Shown: positions 25,794 through 35,193 of the stretch, one piece after another
Layout: every line of letters starts with the position of its first letter
Position numbering within the stretch: the first letter of the stretch is position 1
NCBI RefSeq assembly: GCF_013282215.1
Contig: NZ_CP048103.1
Coordinates: forward strand, 868,001-932,000
Length of the DNA: 64,000 bases
Origin: Kroppenstedtia eburnea
Lineage (GTDB): Bacteria; Bacillota; Bacilli; Thermoactinomycetales; DSM-45169
Direction: 5' to 3'
Position numbers and translations under genes: made by a program
The notes under the pieces: model-generated
Database searches by the model: none
What the model saw: only the letters and a program-made list of their open reading frames with translations
What the model was told of the DNA's origin: nothing

Positions 25794-26741
25794 ATGAATT
25801 CAAACCAACTGTTCAACTGGGGACATCGGATCCGGATGATCGACGGCTATGATCTGAATGTTCCGGGTCGGACAGGCATCTATGTGTTGGAAGAGGAAGA
25901 ATTGACACTGGTGGAAACCGGTCCGAGTCTGTCTGTCCCCCGCATCCTGAAGGGATTGGAAGCGTTGGGTTACCGGCCGGAAGATGTGAGAAATGTGATC
26001 GTCACCCATATCCACCTGGATCATGCCGGCGGGGCGGGGCTCCTGTTGCAGAGCTGTCCGGAAGCGCGGGTGGTGGTGCATCCCAGGGGAGCCCGTCACC
26101 TGGCAGATCCCTCCCGCCTGATCCAGGGGGCCCGGATGGTGTACGGGGAGCAGTTTGATGCATTGTTTGATCCCGTGCTGCCTGTTCCCGAGGATCGGAT
26201 CCTGGTCCGGGAGGATGGGGAGACCTTGGCGATCGGACCGGACCGGAGGTTGAAGTTTCTGGACTCCCCCGGCCATGCCGCCCACCACTTCAGTATCTAT
26301 GATCCGGTCAGCCGGGGATTGTTCACCGGGGATACCGCCGGGATCCGATATGGACAGTTGGAGGAGTTTGGATGCTCTTTGTATCTTCCTTCCACATCCC
26401 CCAATCAATTCGATCCCGATGCGATGAAACGATCCATCGACCGCTTCCGCAAAGAAGAGGTGGACCGGATTTTCTTCGGCCATTTCGGGATGTCGGAGGA
26501 ACCCGAAAGGGTCTATGAACAGGTGACTGCAGCGCTGGATGTATTTGTGAAGGCGGGGGAAGAGGCGATGGCGGCGGGCGAGGGAGCCGCCGGAATCGAG
26601 AAGCGGTTGAAAGGCCGTTACCGGCAGATCCTTGAGGAACAAGGGATTCCGGAGGATCATCCCGTCTATACTCTCCTGGATCTCGACCTGAACGTCAGCT
26701 CCATGGGGATCGAACATTATCTGACCCGAAAGAAAAAGTGA
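25794..26741 (+). CDS. MBL-fold metallohydrolase
   Basis: The 315-residue protein has the metallo-beta-lactamase zinc motif THIHLDHAGG near residue 70, a second His in DSPGHAAHHFS, the Asp in LFTGDTAGIRYG and a late FGHFG. It resembles glyoxalase II-type hydrolases but lacks features that would fix a substrate. CCAAGGAGG precedes the ATG. The downstream glutaredoxin gene follows closely, so a thiol-related role is possible but unproven. Confidence 0.82.
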   Translation: MNSNQLFNWGHRIRMIDGYDLNVPGRTGIYVLEEEELTLVETGPSLSVPRILKGLEALGYRPEDVRNVIVTHIHLDHAGGAGLLLQSCPEARVVVHPRGARHLADPSRLIQGARMVYGEQFDALFDPVLPVPEDRILVREDGETLAIGPDRRLKFLDSPGHAAHHFSIYDPVSRGLFTGDTAGIRYGQLEEFGCSLYLPSTSPNQFDPDAMKRSIDRFRKEEVDRIFFGHFGMSEEPERVYEQVTAALDVFVKAGEEAMAAGEGAAGIEKRLKGRYRQILEEQGIPEDHPVYTLLDLDLNVSSMGIEHYLTRKKK

Positions 26742-26784
26742 AGTCAACGGTCGGTAACGAAGAAAGTGAAAGGAGGATCACTCC

Positions 26785-27027
26785 ATGCAAGTAACCGTCT
26801 ATTCCAAGCCCCACTGTCTGGAATGCAACCTGGTGAAGCGCTTTCTCAAAGATCACGGAGTGAAATTTGAAACAAAAGATTGCAACTCCCACCCGGAATA
26901 CCTGGAAGAAGTGAAAGAGATGGGCTTTCTCGGTGTCCCTGTCACCGTGATCGATGGAACACCCATTCAGGGGTTGAAGCCGGATGAACTGAAAAAACAC
27001 CTTCATCTGGGAGAGGCGGGTTTATGA
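26785..27027 (+). CDS. Glutaredoxin/NrdH-like thiol redox protein
   Basis: The 80-residue thioredoxin-fold protein has the active site CLEC (Cys11, Cys14), the cis-proline loop GVPVTVID and GLKPDELKKHL near the end. Its size fits bacterial glutaredoxin or NrdH electron carriers. AAAGGAGG precedes the ATG. It lies 43 bases after the MBL gene and 57 bases before the SUFU-domain gene, so all three may be one transcript. Confidence 0.85.
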   Translation: MQVTVYSKPHCLECNLVKRFLKDHGVKFETKDCNSHPEYLEEVKEMGFLGVPVTVIDGTPIQGLKPDELKKHLHLGEAGL

Positions 27028-27084
27028 CCCGCCCAAAACCCTGATGTTCATTGCAGAAATGACTGATTTGAAAGGGGAACAATC

Positions 27085-28149
27085 ATGAGCGAACATCACG
27101 AAGAAGAAGCTGTGGGTTGGGATGCCATCGATGAAGCCTTAAAAGCCATTTACCCGGAGCAAGAACCCAAACATTATGCCCCCCTCATCCCGTATCTTCT
27201 CGGCGGAGGGGATCCATTGAACGGGATCAGTGTTTACGAACGAACCGAGCCGGTTCCCCATTGGCATTACGTCACTTATGGATTCTCCGAGCTGTTTGAA
27301 AAGGAAAGCGACGATCCGAAAACCAGCGGTTATGGGTTTGAACTCACCTTCCGGTTGAAAAAAGAGACCAACGATTGTGAACCGCCAACCTGGGCGAATC
27401 ACTTCCTGAATAACATCGCGCGATATGTGTTCTCCACCGGCAATGTCTTTGCAGCGGGACATCACTTGAACTTGAATGGCCCGATCGCCGCGGAAGAAGA
27501 GACCGAGATCCGGGCCATCACCTTTGTTCAGGATCCTGAACTGGAGCCGATCGATACTCCCAACGGAAATGTGGAGTTCTTGCAGGTGGTGGGGATTACG
27601 CTGGAGGAAGAAACGGCGGTTCAAGCCTGGAATTGTCTGAAATTGATGGAACTGCTGGCCCCTTATCTGCCGATGTATGTGACGGATTTGTCCCGTTCGT
27701 CCCTGTTGCAACACCATCAGATCGCCGAAGCGGTTGAAGAGGGGATCGAGAAGGATGGATCCAGCACGGGATCGCTCTTCGTGGATTTTCTGGAGTGGAA
27801 GGAGCAGAAGAAGGCCTTTGGGAAGAACACTTATAAGGTCAGGTTGGGTGCCAAACAGGCGGAGCCGATCGCTCAGGTGTTGAAGGGGCGTCTGTCCAAA
27901 GGGAAATCTCTCCTGTTGCACCACGAGGGTGGGCATGTGGAGTTTCTGCCGGCGGATCAGGATGCTGTGGAGGTTCAGGATGGAATTTTGCAAGTCAAGT
28001 TGCAACCGGACTCCTGTACAGTTTTCATCCAACAACTGGTTCCTCAGGCGAGAACCTTTGACATCCCCGGATTCCCTGGAATTCAGTTTGAAATCGTCAA
28101 GTCTTATATCAAGGATCAACAGGGCGAAGTGGTCGAAGTGATTGGATGA
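27085..28149 (+). CDS. SUFU (suppressor of fused)-domain protein
   Basis: The 354-residue protein matches the bacterial SUFU domain: GWDAIDEALKAIYPEQEPKH, then PHWHYVTYGFSELFEKES and SGYGFELTFRLKK, all in the first 100 residues. Bacterial SUFU domains are best known as immunity proteins against polymorphic toxins, but many stand alone. Here no toxin gene adjoins; the neighbours are a glutaredoxin and a hydrolase. The C-terminal half (about 230-354) is a separate strand-rich region (GKSLLLHHEGGHVEFLPAD). A terminator follows. Confidence 0.8.
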   Translation: MSEHHEEEAVGWDAIDEALKAIYPEQEPKHYAPLIPYLLGGGDPLNGISVYERTEPVPHWHYVTYGFSELFEKESDDPKTSGYGFELTFRLKKETNDCEPPTWANHFLNNIARYVFSTGNVFAAGHHLNLNGPIAAEEETEIRAITFVQDPELEPIDTPNGNVEFLQVVGITLEEETAVQAWNCLKLMELLAPYLPMYVTDLSRSSLLQHHQIAEAVEEGIEKDGSSTGSLFVDFLEWKEQKKAFGKNTYKVRLGAKQAEPIAQVLKGRLSKGKSLLLHHEGGHVEFLPADQDAVEVQDGILQVKLQPDSCTVFIQQLVPQARTFDIPGFPGIQFEIVKSYIKDQQGEVVEVIG

Positions 28150-28243
28150 GAATGGGTAAGGTGGGTTTATCTCGGTAATAGAGGGAAAAATACATAAAAT
28201 TTTATTCACTTCCTAATATCATTTCCTTAAAATGTATTTTATT

Positions 28244-28271
28244 CCACCAATTCATCTTTGTGAATTGGTGG
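28244..28271 (+). terminator. Terminator of the SUFU gene
   Basis: CCACCAATTCA and TGAATTGGTGG form a perfect 11-bp stem with loop TCTTTG. The tail ACATTTCCCTTCTTTTA is only moderately T-rich. Confidence 0.7.
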
Positions 28272-28403
28272 ACATTTCCCTTCTTTTACTGTAGAATTTC
28301 ATAGAAATGGGCCAAAGGGATGATGGAACCTTGCAAGATTGAAATTTTCTGTCTATTATGTCGTAGGACAAAGAGCTTATTCGCAGTCAGGAGGAAATAA
28401 TCA

Positions 28404-29903
28404 ATGGAAACACGTGAACAGTGGAGCAACAGAGCGGGATTTCTTTTTGCAGCTGTTGGCTCCGCCATCGGACTTGGGAATATTTGGAGATATCCTTATA
28501 TCGCCTATGAAAACGGGGGCGGGGCGTTCCTGGTCCCTTACTTCATCGCCTTGTTGACGGCAGGGATTCCGATCCTGCTGTTGGAATATTCTCTCGGCCA
28601 CCGGTATCGGGGTTCCGCACCACAGGTTTTCAGAAAAATCTCTAAAAAGTGGGAATGGCTCGGTTGGTGGCAATCCTTTGTCGCCTTTGTGATCGTCAGC
28701 TTTTATATGGTCATTATCGGTTGGTCCTTAAATTATAGCTACTATTCGATCGGAACCCAGTGGGGAGAGGACACGGAAGCCTTCTTCTTTGAAAAATTCC
28801 TCGGGTTGAGCGGGAGCTTTTGGGAGATGGGCGGATTGCAATGGAAGGTGCTCCTGCCTGTCTGCCTGGTCTGGTTGATCACCTTTATCGTGATGCATAT
28901 GGGGGTTCGGAAGGGGATTGAACGGGTTTCCCGGATTCTGATGCCGATTTTGATTCTGATGATGGTGGTCATCACGATCCGGGCGGTGACCCTGCCGGGA
29001 GCCGGGGAAGGGTTGAATGTTCTCTTGACACCCGACTTCTCATCCCTTACGGAACCGGGGGTTTGGGTGGCGGCTTATGGGCAGGTCTTCTTCTCCCTCA
29101 GCATCGGTTTTGCGATCATGATGACCTATGCCAGCTATCTGCCGGAGAAATCCGACTTGTCCAACAGCGGATTGATTGCGGCTTTTGCCAACAGCGGGTT
29201 TGAGTTTTTGGCTGCGCTGGGCGTGTTTGGGGCCCTTGGTTTCCTAGCCGCCAGCCAAGGGGTGGATGTAAACAGTGTGGTCAACGCCGGTGTAGGTCTC
29301 GCCTTTGTCGTTTTCCCTCAAATCATCAATCAATTCCCCGGTCTCAACTCTCTCTTCGGGGTGCTCTTCTTCGGGTTGCTGCTCTTCGCCGGTTTTACTT
29401 CGGCCATCTCCATTCTGGAGCCGGTGATTGCCAGTGTGAAGGAGAAGTTCAACCTGAGCCGCCGGGCTGCGGTGAACTGGGTCTGTGGCCTCGCCTTTCT
29501 CCTCAGCCTGCTCTACACCACCCATGGAGGTCTTCGCTATCTGGACACCGTGGACCACTTCATCAACCAATACGGGGTGGCCTTGGCCGGTCTGGTGGAA
29601 GTGGTGCTGATCGCCTGGTTCATCCGGAAGTTGAGCGAGATGCGGACTCACATCAACGAAATTTCCGATATCCGGATCGGCAACTGGTGGAATCTCTGTC
29701 TGATGGTGATCACCCCTGTGATGGTGATTGTGATGACCGGGTTCAGCCTGTTCCAGGAGTGGCTCAAGCCCTATGAGGATTATCCCTTGAACGGACTTGC
29801 CCTCTTGGGTTGGGGATCTGTGGTATTGACCCTCATGGTGGCGTTTGTGTTTCAACGTCTGGGCTGGAAGCAAACACAGGTTCAAGGAGGGGAGAAGGCA
29901 TGA
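28404..29903 (+). CDS. Sodium-dependent NSS-family amino acid transporter, copy 1 (MetP-like)
   Basis: The 499-residue protein belongs to the neurotransmitter:sodium symporter family with the LeuT fold. The N-terminal sequence GSAIGLGNIWRYPYIAYENG forms sodium and substrate sites. The overlapping small gene encodes a MetS-type subunit, and the MetP-MetS pair of Corynebacterium imports methionine and alanine, so an amino acid substrate is likely. AGGAGG lies about 9 bases before the ATG. A close paralog with its own small subunit follows, so the locus arose by tandem duplication. Confidence 0.88.
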   Translation: METREQWSNRAGFLFAAVGSAIGLGNIWRYPYIAYENGGGAFLVPYFIALLTAGIPILLLEYSLGHRYRGSAPQVFRKISKKWEWLGWWQSFVAFVIVSFYMVIIGWSLNYSYYSIGTQWGEDTEAFFFEKFLGLSGSFWEMGGLQWKVLLPVCLVWLITFIVMHMGVRKGIERVSRILMPILILMMVVITIRAVTLPGAGEGLNVLLTPDFSSLTEPGVWVAAYGQVFFSLSIGFAIMMTYASYLPEKSDLSNSGLIAAFANSGFEFLAALGVFGALGFLAASQGVDVNSVVNAGVGLAFVVFPQIINQFPGLNSLFGVLFFGLLLFAGFTSAISILEPVIASVKEKFNLSRRAAVNWVCGLAFLLSLLYTTHGGLRYLDTVDHFINQYGVALAGLVEVVLIAWFIRKLSEMRTHINEISDIRIGNWWNLCLMVITPVMVIVMTGFSLFQEWLKPYEDYPLNGLALLGWGSVVLTLMVAFVFQRLGWKQTQVQGGEKA

Positions 29904-30025
29904 ACACCGGAGCGATTGTGATGTTGGTTCTCGGTGCCGCAGGCCTCTGGGGTGGCCTCGCCTATTTCCTGTGGCATGCATGGCGCTGCAGCAAAAAGAA
30001 GCAGAATGTGAATCCCTCCCGATGA
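29900..30025 (+). CDS. MetS-like small subunit of NSS transporter, copy 1
   Basis: The 41-residue single-helix protein (MNTGAIVMLVLGAAGLWGGL, then AYFLW and a basic tail RCSKKKQ) overlaps the transporter stop by ATGA, so it is translationally coupled. The LWGGL core and size match MetS small subunits, which are needed for activity of the MetP transporter. A hairpin follows. Confidence 0.85.
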   Translation: MNTGAIVMLVLGAAGLWGGLAYFLWHAWRCSKKKQNVNPSR

Positions 30026-30041
30026 TGAGACTGTGTGATGA

Positions 30042-30066
30042 CAACCCCGTCCTTTGGGCGGGGTTG
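30042..30066 (+). terminator. Hairpin after the first metP-metS pair
   Basis: CAACCCCGTCC and GGGCGGGGTTG pair with loop TTT. AATAAAAAC follows rather than a T run, so termination may be weak. Confidence 0.5.
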
Positions 30067-30187
30067 AATAAAAACATCCCATAACTGAGGAATGGGATTA
30101 GAGGTTTAATTCAGAAAACGTAGAATATAAGTATTACGACAGCCGATCTGGTTGTCAATCCGTTTCCTTATCTCAGGGGGGAAAGAA

Positions 30188-31702
30188 ATGGCACAAGTGC
30201 GGGATCAGTGGACCAGCCGGGCCGGATTTATCATGGCAGCGGTGGGTTCGGCCATCGGTCTGGGGAACATTTGGCGTTATCCGTATGTAGCTTATGAAAA
30301 TGGCGGCGGGGCATTTTTGATTCCCTATTTCTTTGCGCTTCTGACAGCGGGGATTCCGATCCTTCTGCTGGAATACTCCTTGGGCCATGGGCATAAGGGA
30401 TCAGCCCCCCTCGCCTATCGGCGGTTGTCAAAGAAATGGGAGTGGCTGGGTTGGTGGCAGGCATTGATGGCTTTTGTCATCTCCACCTATTACATGGTGA
30501 TATTGGCCTGGGCCCTGAGCTACACATGGTTTTCCTTCGGGACACAGTGGGGAAAAGATACTGAAAAGTTTTTCATGAATCAGTACCTGGGTGTGACGGA
30601 CAGCTTCTGGAATTTTGGTGGTCTGCAGATCAACGTGGTTATCCCGTTGCTTCTGATGTGGATTTTCGTCTATTTTGTGATGCGGCAGCAGGCCCACAAG
30701 GGGATTGAGCGGCTCAGCTGGGTTTTGATGCCGATATTGGTCGTGATGATGATCATCATCACGATCCGGGGGGTCACCCTGGACGGGGCGACCGCCGGTC
30801 TGAATGCGCTGTTGACACCGGATTTCGGAGCACTCACCAATCCGAAAGTGTGGGTGGCCGCCTACGGACAGGTGTTTTTCTCCCTGAGTGTCGCCTTTGC
30901 CACCATGATCACCTATGCCAGCTATCTCCAGAAGGATGCGGATTTGTCCAACAGCGGTCTGATCGCGGCCCTGTCCAACTCCGGCTTTGAATTTATGGCT
31001 GCCATCGGGGTTTTTGGTGCGCTCGGTTTCCTGGCGGTTCAGTCCGGCGTCGATGTCGAGGGAGTGGTGGCCAGCGGGCCCGGGCTCGCCTTTGTGGTCT
31101 TTCCCCAGATCATCAATGAGCTTCCCTGGTTGAACTCTCTGTTCGGAGTTTTGTTCTTCGGCTCTCTTGTCTTTGCCGGTCTGACCTCGGTGGTCTCGAT
31201 TGTGGAACCGGCCATCTCCGGCATCCGGGATAAGTTGGGAACCACCCGGACCACAGCGGTGAACTGGGTTTGTGGCTTGTCCTTCCTTATCAGCTTCCTG
31301 TACGCCACCAAAGGCGGAATCAACTATTTGGATCTGATCGATTACTTCGTCAATAACTACGGGCTCCTGCTCGGCGCCATCCTGATGACGATCGCCGTCG
31401 CCTGGACCACCCGCAAGGTACGCGATTTGCAAAGCCATATCAATCGTGTCTCTGATGTGCATATCGGCAGCTGGTGGGTGATCTGCATCAGCTTTGTCAC
31501 TCCGTTGGTTCTTTTCATTATGACGGGTATGAATATCTGGAATGACCTTCAGGCTCCCTATGGAGGGATGCCTTACAGCGGAATCTTCACCATGGGGTAT
31601 GGCGCTGTGCTGATCACCGTGATCGCAGGGGTGATCTTCCACCACATGGAGTGGAAAGCCAATACGGGGCCGGTGCAGGTCAGCGAGAAGGAGGGGGCAT
31701 GA
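30188..31702 (+). CDS. Sodium-dependent NSS-family amino acid transporter, copy 2 (MetP-like)
   Basis: The 504-residue paralog of the upstream transporter keeps GSAIGLGNIWRYPYVAYENG and matches it along most of its length, including AAYGQVFFSLS and ATYASYL-type segments. The ATG at 30188 follows GGGGGAAAG; the earlier in-frame start has no such site. Divergence from copy 1 is mainly in loops (KDTEKFFMNQYLGVTDSF), so substrate range may differ. It is also followed by an overlapping MetS-like gene. Confidence 0.88.
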   Translation: MAQVRDQWTSRAGFIMAAVGSAIGLGNIWRYPYVAYENGGGAFLIPYFFALLTAGIPILLLEYSLGHGHKGSAPLAYRRLSKKWEWLGWWQALMAFVISTYYMVILAWALSYTWFSFGTQWGKDTEKFFMNQYLGVTDSFWNFGGLQINVVIPLLLMWIFVYFVMRQQAHKGIERLSWVLMPILVVMMIIITIRGVTLDGATAGLNALLTPDFGALTNPKVWVAAYGQVFFSLSVAFATMITYASYLQKDADLSNSGLIAALSNSGFEFMAAIGVFGALGFLAVQSGVDVEGVVASGPGLAFVVFPQIINELPWLNSLFGVLFFGSLVFAGLTSVVSIVEPAISGIRDKLGTTRTTAVNWVCGLSFLISFLYATKGGINYLDLIDYFVNNYGLLLGAILMTIAVAWTTRKVRDLQSHINRVSDVHIGSWWVICISFVTPLVLFIMTGMNIWNDLQAPYGGMPYSGIFTMGYGAVLITVIAGVIFHHMEWKANTGPVQVSEKEGA

Positions 31703-31806
31703 TGAACGCCAGTGCTTGGGTGATGTTTCTGATCGGGGCGGTCGGTCTCTGGGGTGGCCTCGGCTACTTCCTGTGGGTTGCCTATAAGTCCGGCAAGAAA
31801 GCCTGA
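31699..31806 (+). CDS. MetS-like small subunit of NSS transporter, copy 2
   Basis: The 35-residue product (MMNASAWVMFLIGAVGLWGG, then LGYFLW and a basic tail) starts at an ATG that overlaps the transporter stop, after GGAGGGGGC; the next codon is also ATG. It keeps the LWGGL-YFLW core of its paralog. Confidence 0.83.
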   Translation: MMNASAWVMFLIGAVGLWGGLGYFLWVAYKSGKKA

Positions 31807-31876
31807 ATGTCAGGTGGTTGATTGACCGTATAAGCGAAACGGGAGTGAAGGGTCATACATGATCTCCCCAACTTAA

Positions 31877-32064
31877 GGTATGTCTGATCAATCCATAGCT
31901 AAGGCCGGGACGGTCGGGGTGGGGTTTCACATTGCGTTCCGTTGTTCTTGCGAGCCAAAGTCACTCCATGTGAAACCCCACCCTCCCATAGCGTGACCGG
32001 GGAGCGAAGCGACCGTGGGCACGACTTGTGCCCTATGGGTATGACGATGTTTTCACTACGCTTC
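31877..32064. repeat. Palindromic intergenic element, hybrid ends, one extra module (inverted)
   Basis: The left side begins GTATGTCTGATCAATCC, like a type A end, but the right side is TTTTCACTACGCTTC, a type B end. The core GGGTTTCACATTGCG and CATGTGAAACCCC is intact, and one module (GCGTGACCGGGGAGCGAAGC, then GTGGGCACGACTTGTGCC) lies between core and right end. Confidence 0.78.
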
Positions 32065-32166
32065 CAAGGTGTGACTTGTTTTGAGGTACCCTCTTTCCTT
32101 CAGCACTTGAATGACCAGACATGCTCTGAAAAAACATGTCTGAACCGCATGCCGGCCTGAATCTTA

Positions 32167-32197
32167 AAGGGTCCCCTACCTGGGGACCTTGTTTTTT
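32167..32197 (+). terminator. Hairpin at the lytH 3' end
   Basis: GGTCCCC and GGGGACC pair around TACCT and are followed on the plus strand by TTGTTTTTT. It overlaps the lytH stop on the minus strand. The T run fits termination of plus-strand transcripts coming from the metP-metS genes. Confidence 0.6.
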
Positions 32198-33210
32198 AAG
32201 TTCTTTTTTGCTTTGCGGGCTTCCCTCTGTTTTTTGTATTCCGCCCGTTCCCTCGCCTTCAAAAAGGGATAGGGGTCAAAGGAGTAGGTGGTGTTTCCGT
32301 TGAATTTGTAGATCCCGTAGTGCAGATGGGGAGGGAATTTACCTGAGGTTCCAGGGGGACCGTAACCGGAGGAACCCACATAACCGAGCACTTGGCCGGG
32401 CTGTACGATGGATCCTTTTCTGATGTTTTTGTCAAAGCTGCTGAGATGGGCAAAATAGTGGTAGTTGTTTTTGAGATCCCGGATTCCGATCCGCCAGCCC
32501 CCGTATCGGTTCCATCCCTTCAACTCCACATAACCGTATACGGTGCTCAGCACCGGGGTTCCGTAACCGGCGAAAATATCCGTCCCTTCATGGATCCGGA
32601 TTCCTCCCCATCCCCGTCGGGCACCCCAGGTATCGTGATAGGTGTAATTGGCATGCAAGGGCATGACAAAGCTGGATCGATCCAGGTGGGTGGTGCCGAA
32701 ATGCCTGTAAATTTCCGCATAATGGGTCACCAGGTCCACTGCGGTGGGGTGTTGATAATAGTTCCATAATCCGATCCGGACATCGTCCCGGGAATCGCCG
32801 TACTCCCGGAGATAGCGGGTAATCGTATACAGCACATCCAGCGGTTCCTCCGGATCTGCTTTTCCGTCTCCGTTGCCGTCTCTTCCGATCCCTCCGAAAA
32901 ACCGGATCGACTCGGGGATGGTATCATCAGGATCCGGATTGGTGATTCCGCTCCACAATTTGGGTGGAACGGTGATTGCCACCGGTCCTTTTCGTTTTTT
33001 CAAGTCCTGTCGCACCTGTTGCAGATTGCGTTCGTATTGATCCATGGCAGCAAGAACATACCAGGGAATGCCGCTCAAAGTTCCCACTTTTTCAAACAGG
33101 CTCTGCCTGGTGGCCTCCGTCTTCTCCTGTTCACGGGCACATACCGGCGAAAAAATCCCGTTCACAAACAGCAGGATGATCAGAAAAACGGAAATCAGTT
33201 TTGTCTTCAT
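32176..33210 (-). CDS. lytH: M23-family cell-wall endopeptidase (LytH-like)
   Basis: The 344-residue protein has an N-terminal signal (MKTKLISVFLIILLFVNGIF). A helical middle region with GIPWYVLAAMDQYERN precedes a C-terminal LytM-type zinc peptidase domain with HEGTDIFA (zinc His and Asp), YHYFAHLSSF and HLHYGIY. M23 enzymes cut peptidoglycan peptides; LytH (YunA) of Bacillus subtilis is a spore cortex L-Ala-D-Glu endopeptidase. The adjacent divergent lipA and the following yut genes match the Bacillus order, which supports the name. GTG at 33219 is an alternative start. Confidence 0.78.
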   Translation of the reverse strand: MKTKLISVFLIILLFVNGIFSPVCAREQEKTEATRQSLFEKVGTLSGIPWYVLAAMDQYERNLQQVRQDLKKRKGPVAITVPPKLWSGITNPDPDDTIPESIRFFGGIGRDGNGDGKADPEEPLDVLYTITRYLREYGDSRDDVRIGLWNYYQHPTAVDLVTHYAEIYRHFGTTHLDRSSFVMPLHANYTYHDTWGARRGWGGIRIHEGTDIFAGYGTPVLSTVYGYVELKGWNRYGGWRIGIRDLKNNYHYFAHLSSFDKNIRKGSIVQPGQVLGYVGSSGYGPPGTSGKFPPHLHYGIYKFNGNTTYSFDPYPFLKARERAEYKKQREARKAKKNLKNKVPR

Positions 33211-33429
33211 GATGTTCACACCGCTTTTCAGGAGGGTTTATCCTATAGTTTGGGTTGTTTCGAAGGGGGACATTTAAGTATTTAATGGAATTTACAACGG
33301 GCTACAACAGATTTTTCACACAACGGTATCCCTTGCCGATCGGGAAGGCCTTCATCCACTTCATTATGGCCGGCTGTGGTTTTTGTGGTACACTAACCAT
33401 GAACTGAAAGTACATAAGGAGGGTGCGGG

Positions 33430-34320
33430 TTGGCTTACGAATATAAAAGAAAACCGGAGTGGCTGAAGACCAAGCTGACCGTAAATGAAAACTTCCGCGA
33501 GATCAAGCGGATGATGAGGGGGAAAACCCTCCATACGGTGTGTGAGGAAGCCAGATGCCCCAATATTCACGAGTGCTGGGCTGTGCATCGTACAGCCACT
33601 TTTATGATCTTGGGGGATATCTGTACCCGCGCCTGTCGCTTTTGTGCCGTAAAAACCGGTCTGCCTACGGAGTTGGACCTTCAGGAACCGCAACGGGTGG
33701 CAGAAGCGGTGGAACAGATGGGCCTGAAACATACAGTGATCACCTCTGTGGCCAGGGATGATCTGAAAGACGGAGGAGCTTCTATCTTTGCGGAGACGAT
33801 CCGGGCGGTGCGTAAACGGAATCCGTTGACCAGTGTGGAAGTTCTGATTCCGGACTTTCAAGGGAATTGGGATGCTTTGAAGACAGTGATGGACGCCCGG
33901 CCCGATGTGTTGAACCACAATGTGGAGACGGTGCGCCGCCGTTCCGACCGGGTTCGTTCCAAGGCGAAATACGAGCGTTCCCTGGAATTGTTGAAACGGT
34001 CCAAAGAGTTGCAGCCGGATATCCCCACCAAGTCCAGTATCATGATCGGTGTGGGAGAAGAATGGGATGAAATCCTGGAGACGATGGATGATCTGCGTCT
34101 TGTGGATTGCAATATCATGACCATCGGCCAATATTTGCAACCAACCAAGAAGCACATCCGGTTGGAGAAATATTACACCCCGCAAGAGTTTGCCCAGTTG
34201 AAAGAAGAAGGGATGAAGCGGGGATTTGATCATGTGGAGTCAGGTCCTTTGGTCAGAAGTTCCTATCACGCCCATGAGCAGGTGAAGGCAGCAAGACCCC
34301 AAAAGCGTGCTGCCCAGTGA
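33430..34320 (+). CDS. lipA: Lipoyl synthase LipA
   Basis: LipA is a radical SAM enzyme that inserts two sulfur atoms into octanoyl groups on lipoyl domains. The 296-residue protein has the auxiliary cluster cysteines in [12 protein letters not shown] and the radical SAM motif CTRACRFC. The terminal RSSYHA pattern provides the conserved Ser ligand. It starts at a TTG, with AAGGAGG 7-8 bases upstream. It sits divergently from lytH and is convergent with the yutC-like gene, as in Bacillus. A strong terminator follows. Confidence 0.95.
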   Translation: MAYEYKRKPEWLKTKLTVNENFREIKRMMRGKTLHTVCEEARCPNIHECWAVHRTATFMILGDICTRACRFCAVKTGLPTELDLQEPQRVAEAVEQMGLKHTVITSVARDDLKDGGASIFAETIRAVRKRNPLTSVEVLIPDFQGNWDALKTVMDARPDVLNHNVETVRRRSDRVRSKAKYERSLELLKRSKELQPDIPTKSSIMIGVGEEWDEILETMDDLRLVDCNIMTIGQYLQPTKKHIRLEKYYTPQEFAQLKEEGMKRGFDHVESGPLVRSSYHAHEQVKAARPQKRAAQ

Positions 34321-34330
34321 AACTCAGAAG

Positions 34331-34362
34331 AAACAGCCTCCGGAGTTGACGGAGGCTGTTTT
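34331..34362. terminator. Terminator between lipA and the yutC-like gene
   Basis: AAACAGCCTCCG and CGGAGGCTGTTTT form a 12-bp stem around a 7-nt loop, with T-rich tails on both strands. It serves both convergent genes. Confidence 0.85.
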
Positions 34363-34364
34363 CT

Positions 34365-35012
34365 TTAAGGCCGGGTGATCTTTCCCGGGGACGGGTTCAT
34401 GGGAAGTGGTTTCTTCATCGGTTCCCCCCGGTCCATCCGACTGACCAGGTCTTCCATCTCTTCCCGGCTCATCCGCATTTTTTCCTGGGTACCGCCGGCA
34501 TGTTGTCCGATGCGGTTCAGCTTGTTGCGGATGGCCGCATCCCGGGTGACATACACTTGGTAATATCGGGGAGTCAAGCTCCAGGCGGTGCGACGGACTT
34601 CGTACAAGGTTTTGTCACTGATTTTCCCCTGATCGGCGTTCACACCGATCAGTACTTTGTCATCAGTGACCACCACGATGGCATCATCCACTTGGGGGAG
34701 TTTGGATGCCAAGAAAGAAATCTGCCGGGCCAGAGCACTTCGGTTAATATACACATCAGGACCGGGAACAGCTCCGCCATCAGTGGCGTTATAAAGTTCG
34801 TTACCTGTTTGCCGGCTGAAGCCAATTTGGTTGTAACGGTCATGTTGTGGCCGCCTGCCTCGGTCCGTGACATAATCCAAAGCGTTTTTGTCCCGGTTTT
34901 CATACAGGGATTCATCGTAACTGTCGTTGGGTCTCTCCGGTCTTGCCGAGGGGTTGTTGCAGGCACTGGTAAACAAAATCAAGGCCACCAGGGGATATAA
35001 CCAACGCTTCAT
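34365..35012 (-). CDS. yutC: YhcN/YlaJ-family sporulation lipoprotein (YutC-like)
   Basis: The true start at 35012 follows AGGAGGTGAACTG and gives 215 residues; the longer open frame upstream is not coding. The signal MKRWLYPLVALILFTSAC carries a lipobox with Cys18. The domain at about residues 85-175 (NRSALARQISFLASKLPQVD, then DDAIVVVTDDKVLIGVN) is the YhcN/YlaJ sporulation lipoprotein fold, placed in the forespore or spore membrane. The position next to lipA and yutD matches Bacillus yutC. Confidence 0.82.
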   Translation of the reverse strand: MKRWLYPLVALILFTSACNNPSARPERPNDSYDESLYENRDKNALDYVTDRGRRPQHDRYNQIGFSRQTGNELYNATDGGAVPGPDVYINRSALARQISFLASKLPQVDDAIVVVTDDKVLIGVNADQGKISDKTLYEVRRTAWSLTPRYYQVYVTRDAAIRNKLNRIGQHAGGTQEKMRMSREEMEDLVSRMDRGEPMKKPLPMNPSPGKITRP

Positions 35013-35193
35013 CAGTTCACCTCCTGCATTTAGGATGCCCGCAGCGCATCTCGATAACCTTGGCAAAAGATCCGGTTTCTTTTGGGAAATGAAGGATTTT
35101 GCACCGGTTTTCCCGAAAGTTAAAGATGAAAGGAAGGGGAGTGCTTGTGGTAACATATACACAGAAGGAAGGAAACGATCCGAGGGGTTATAA

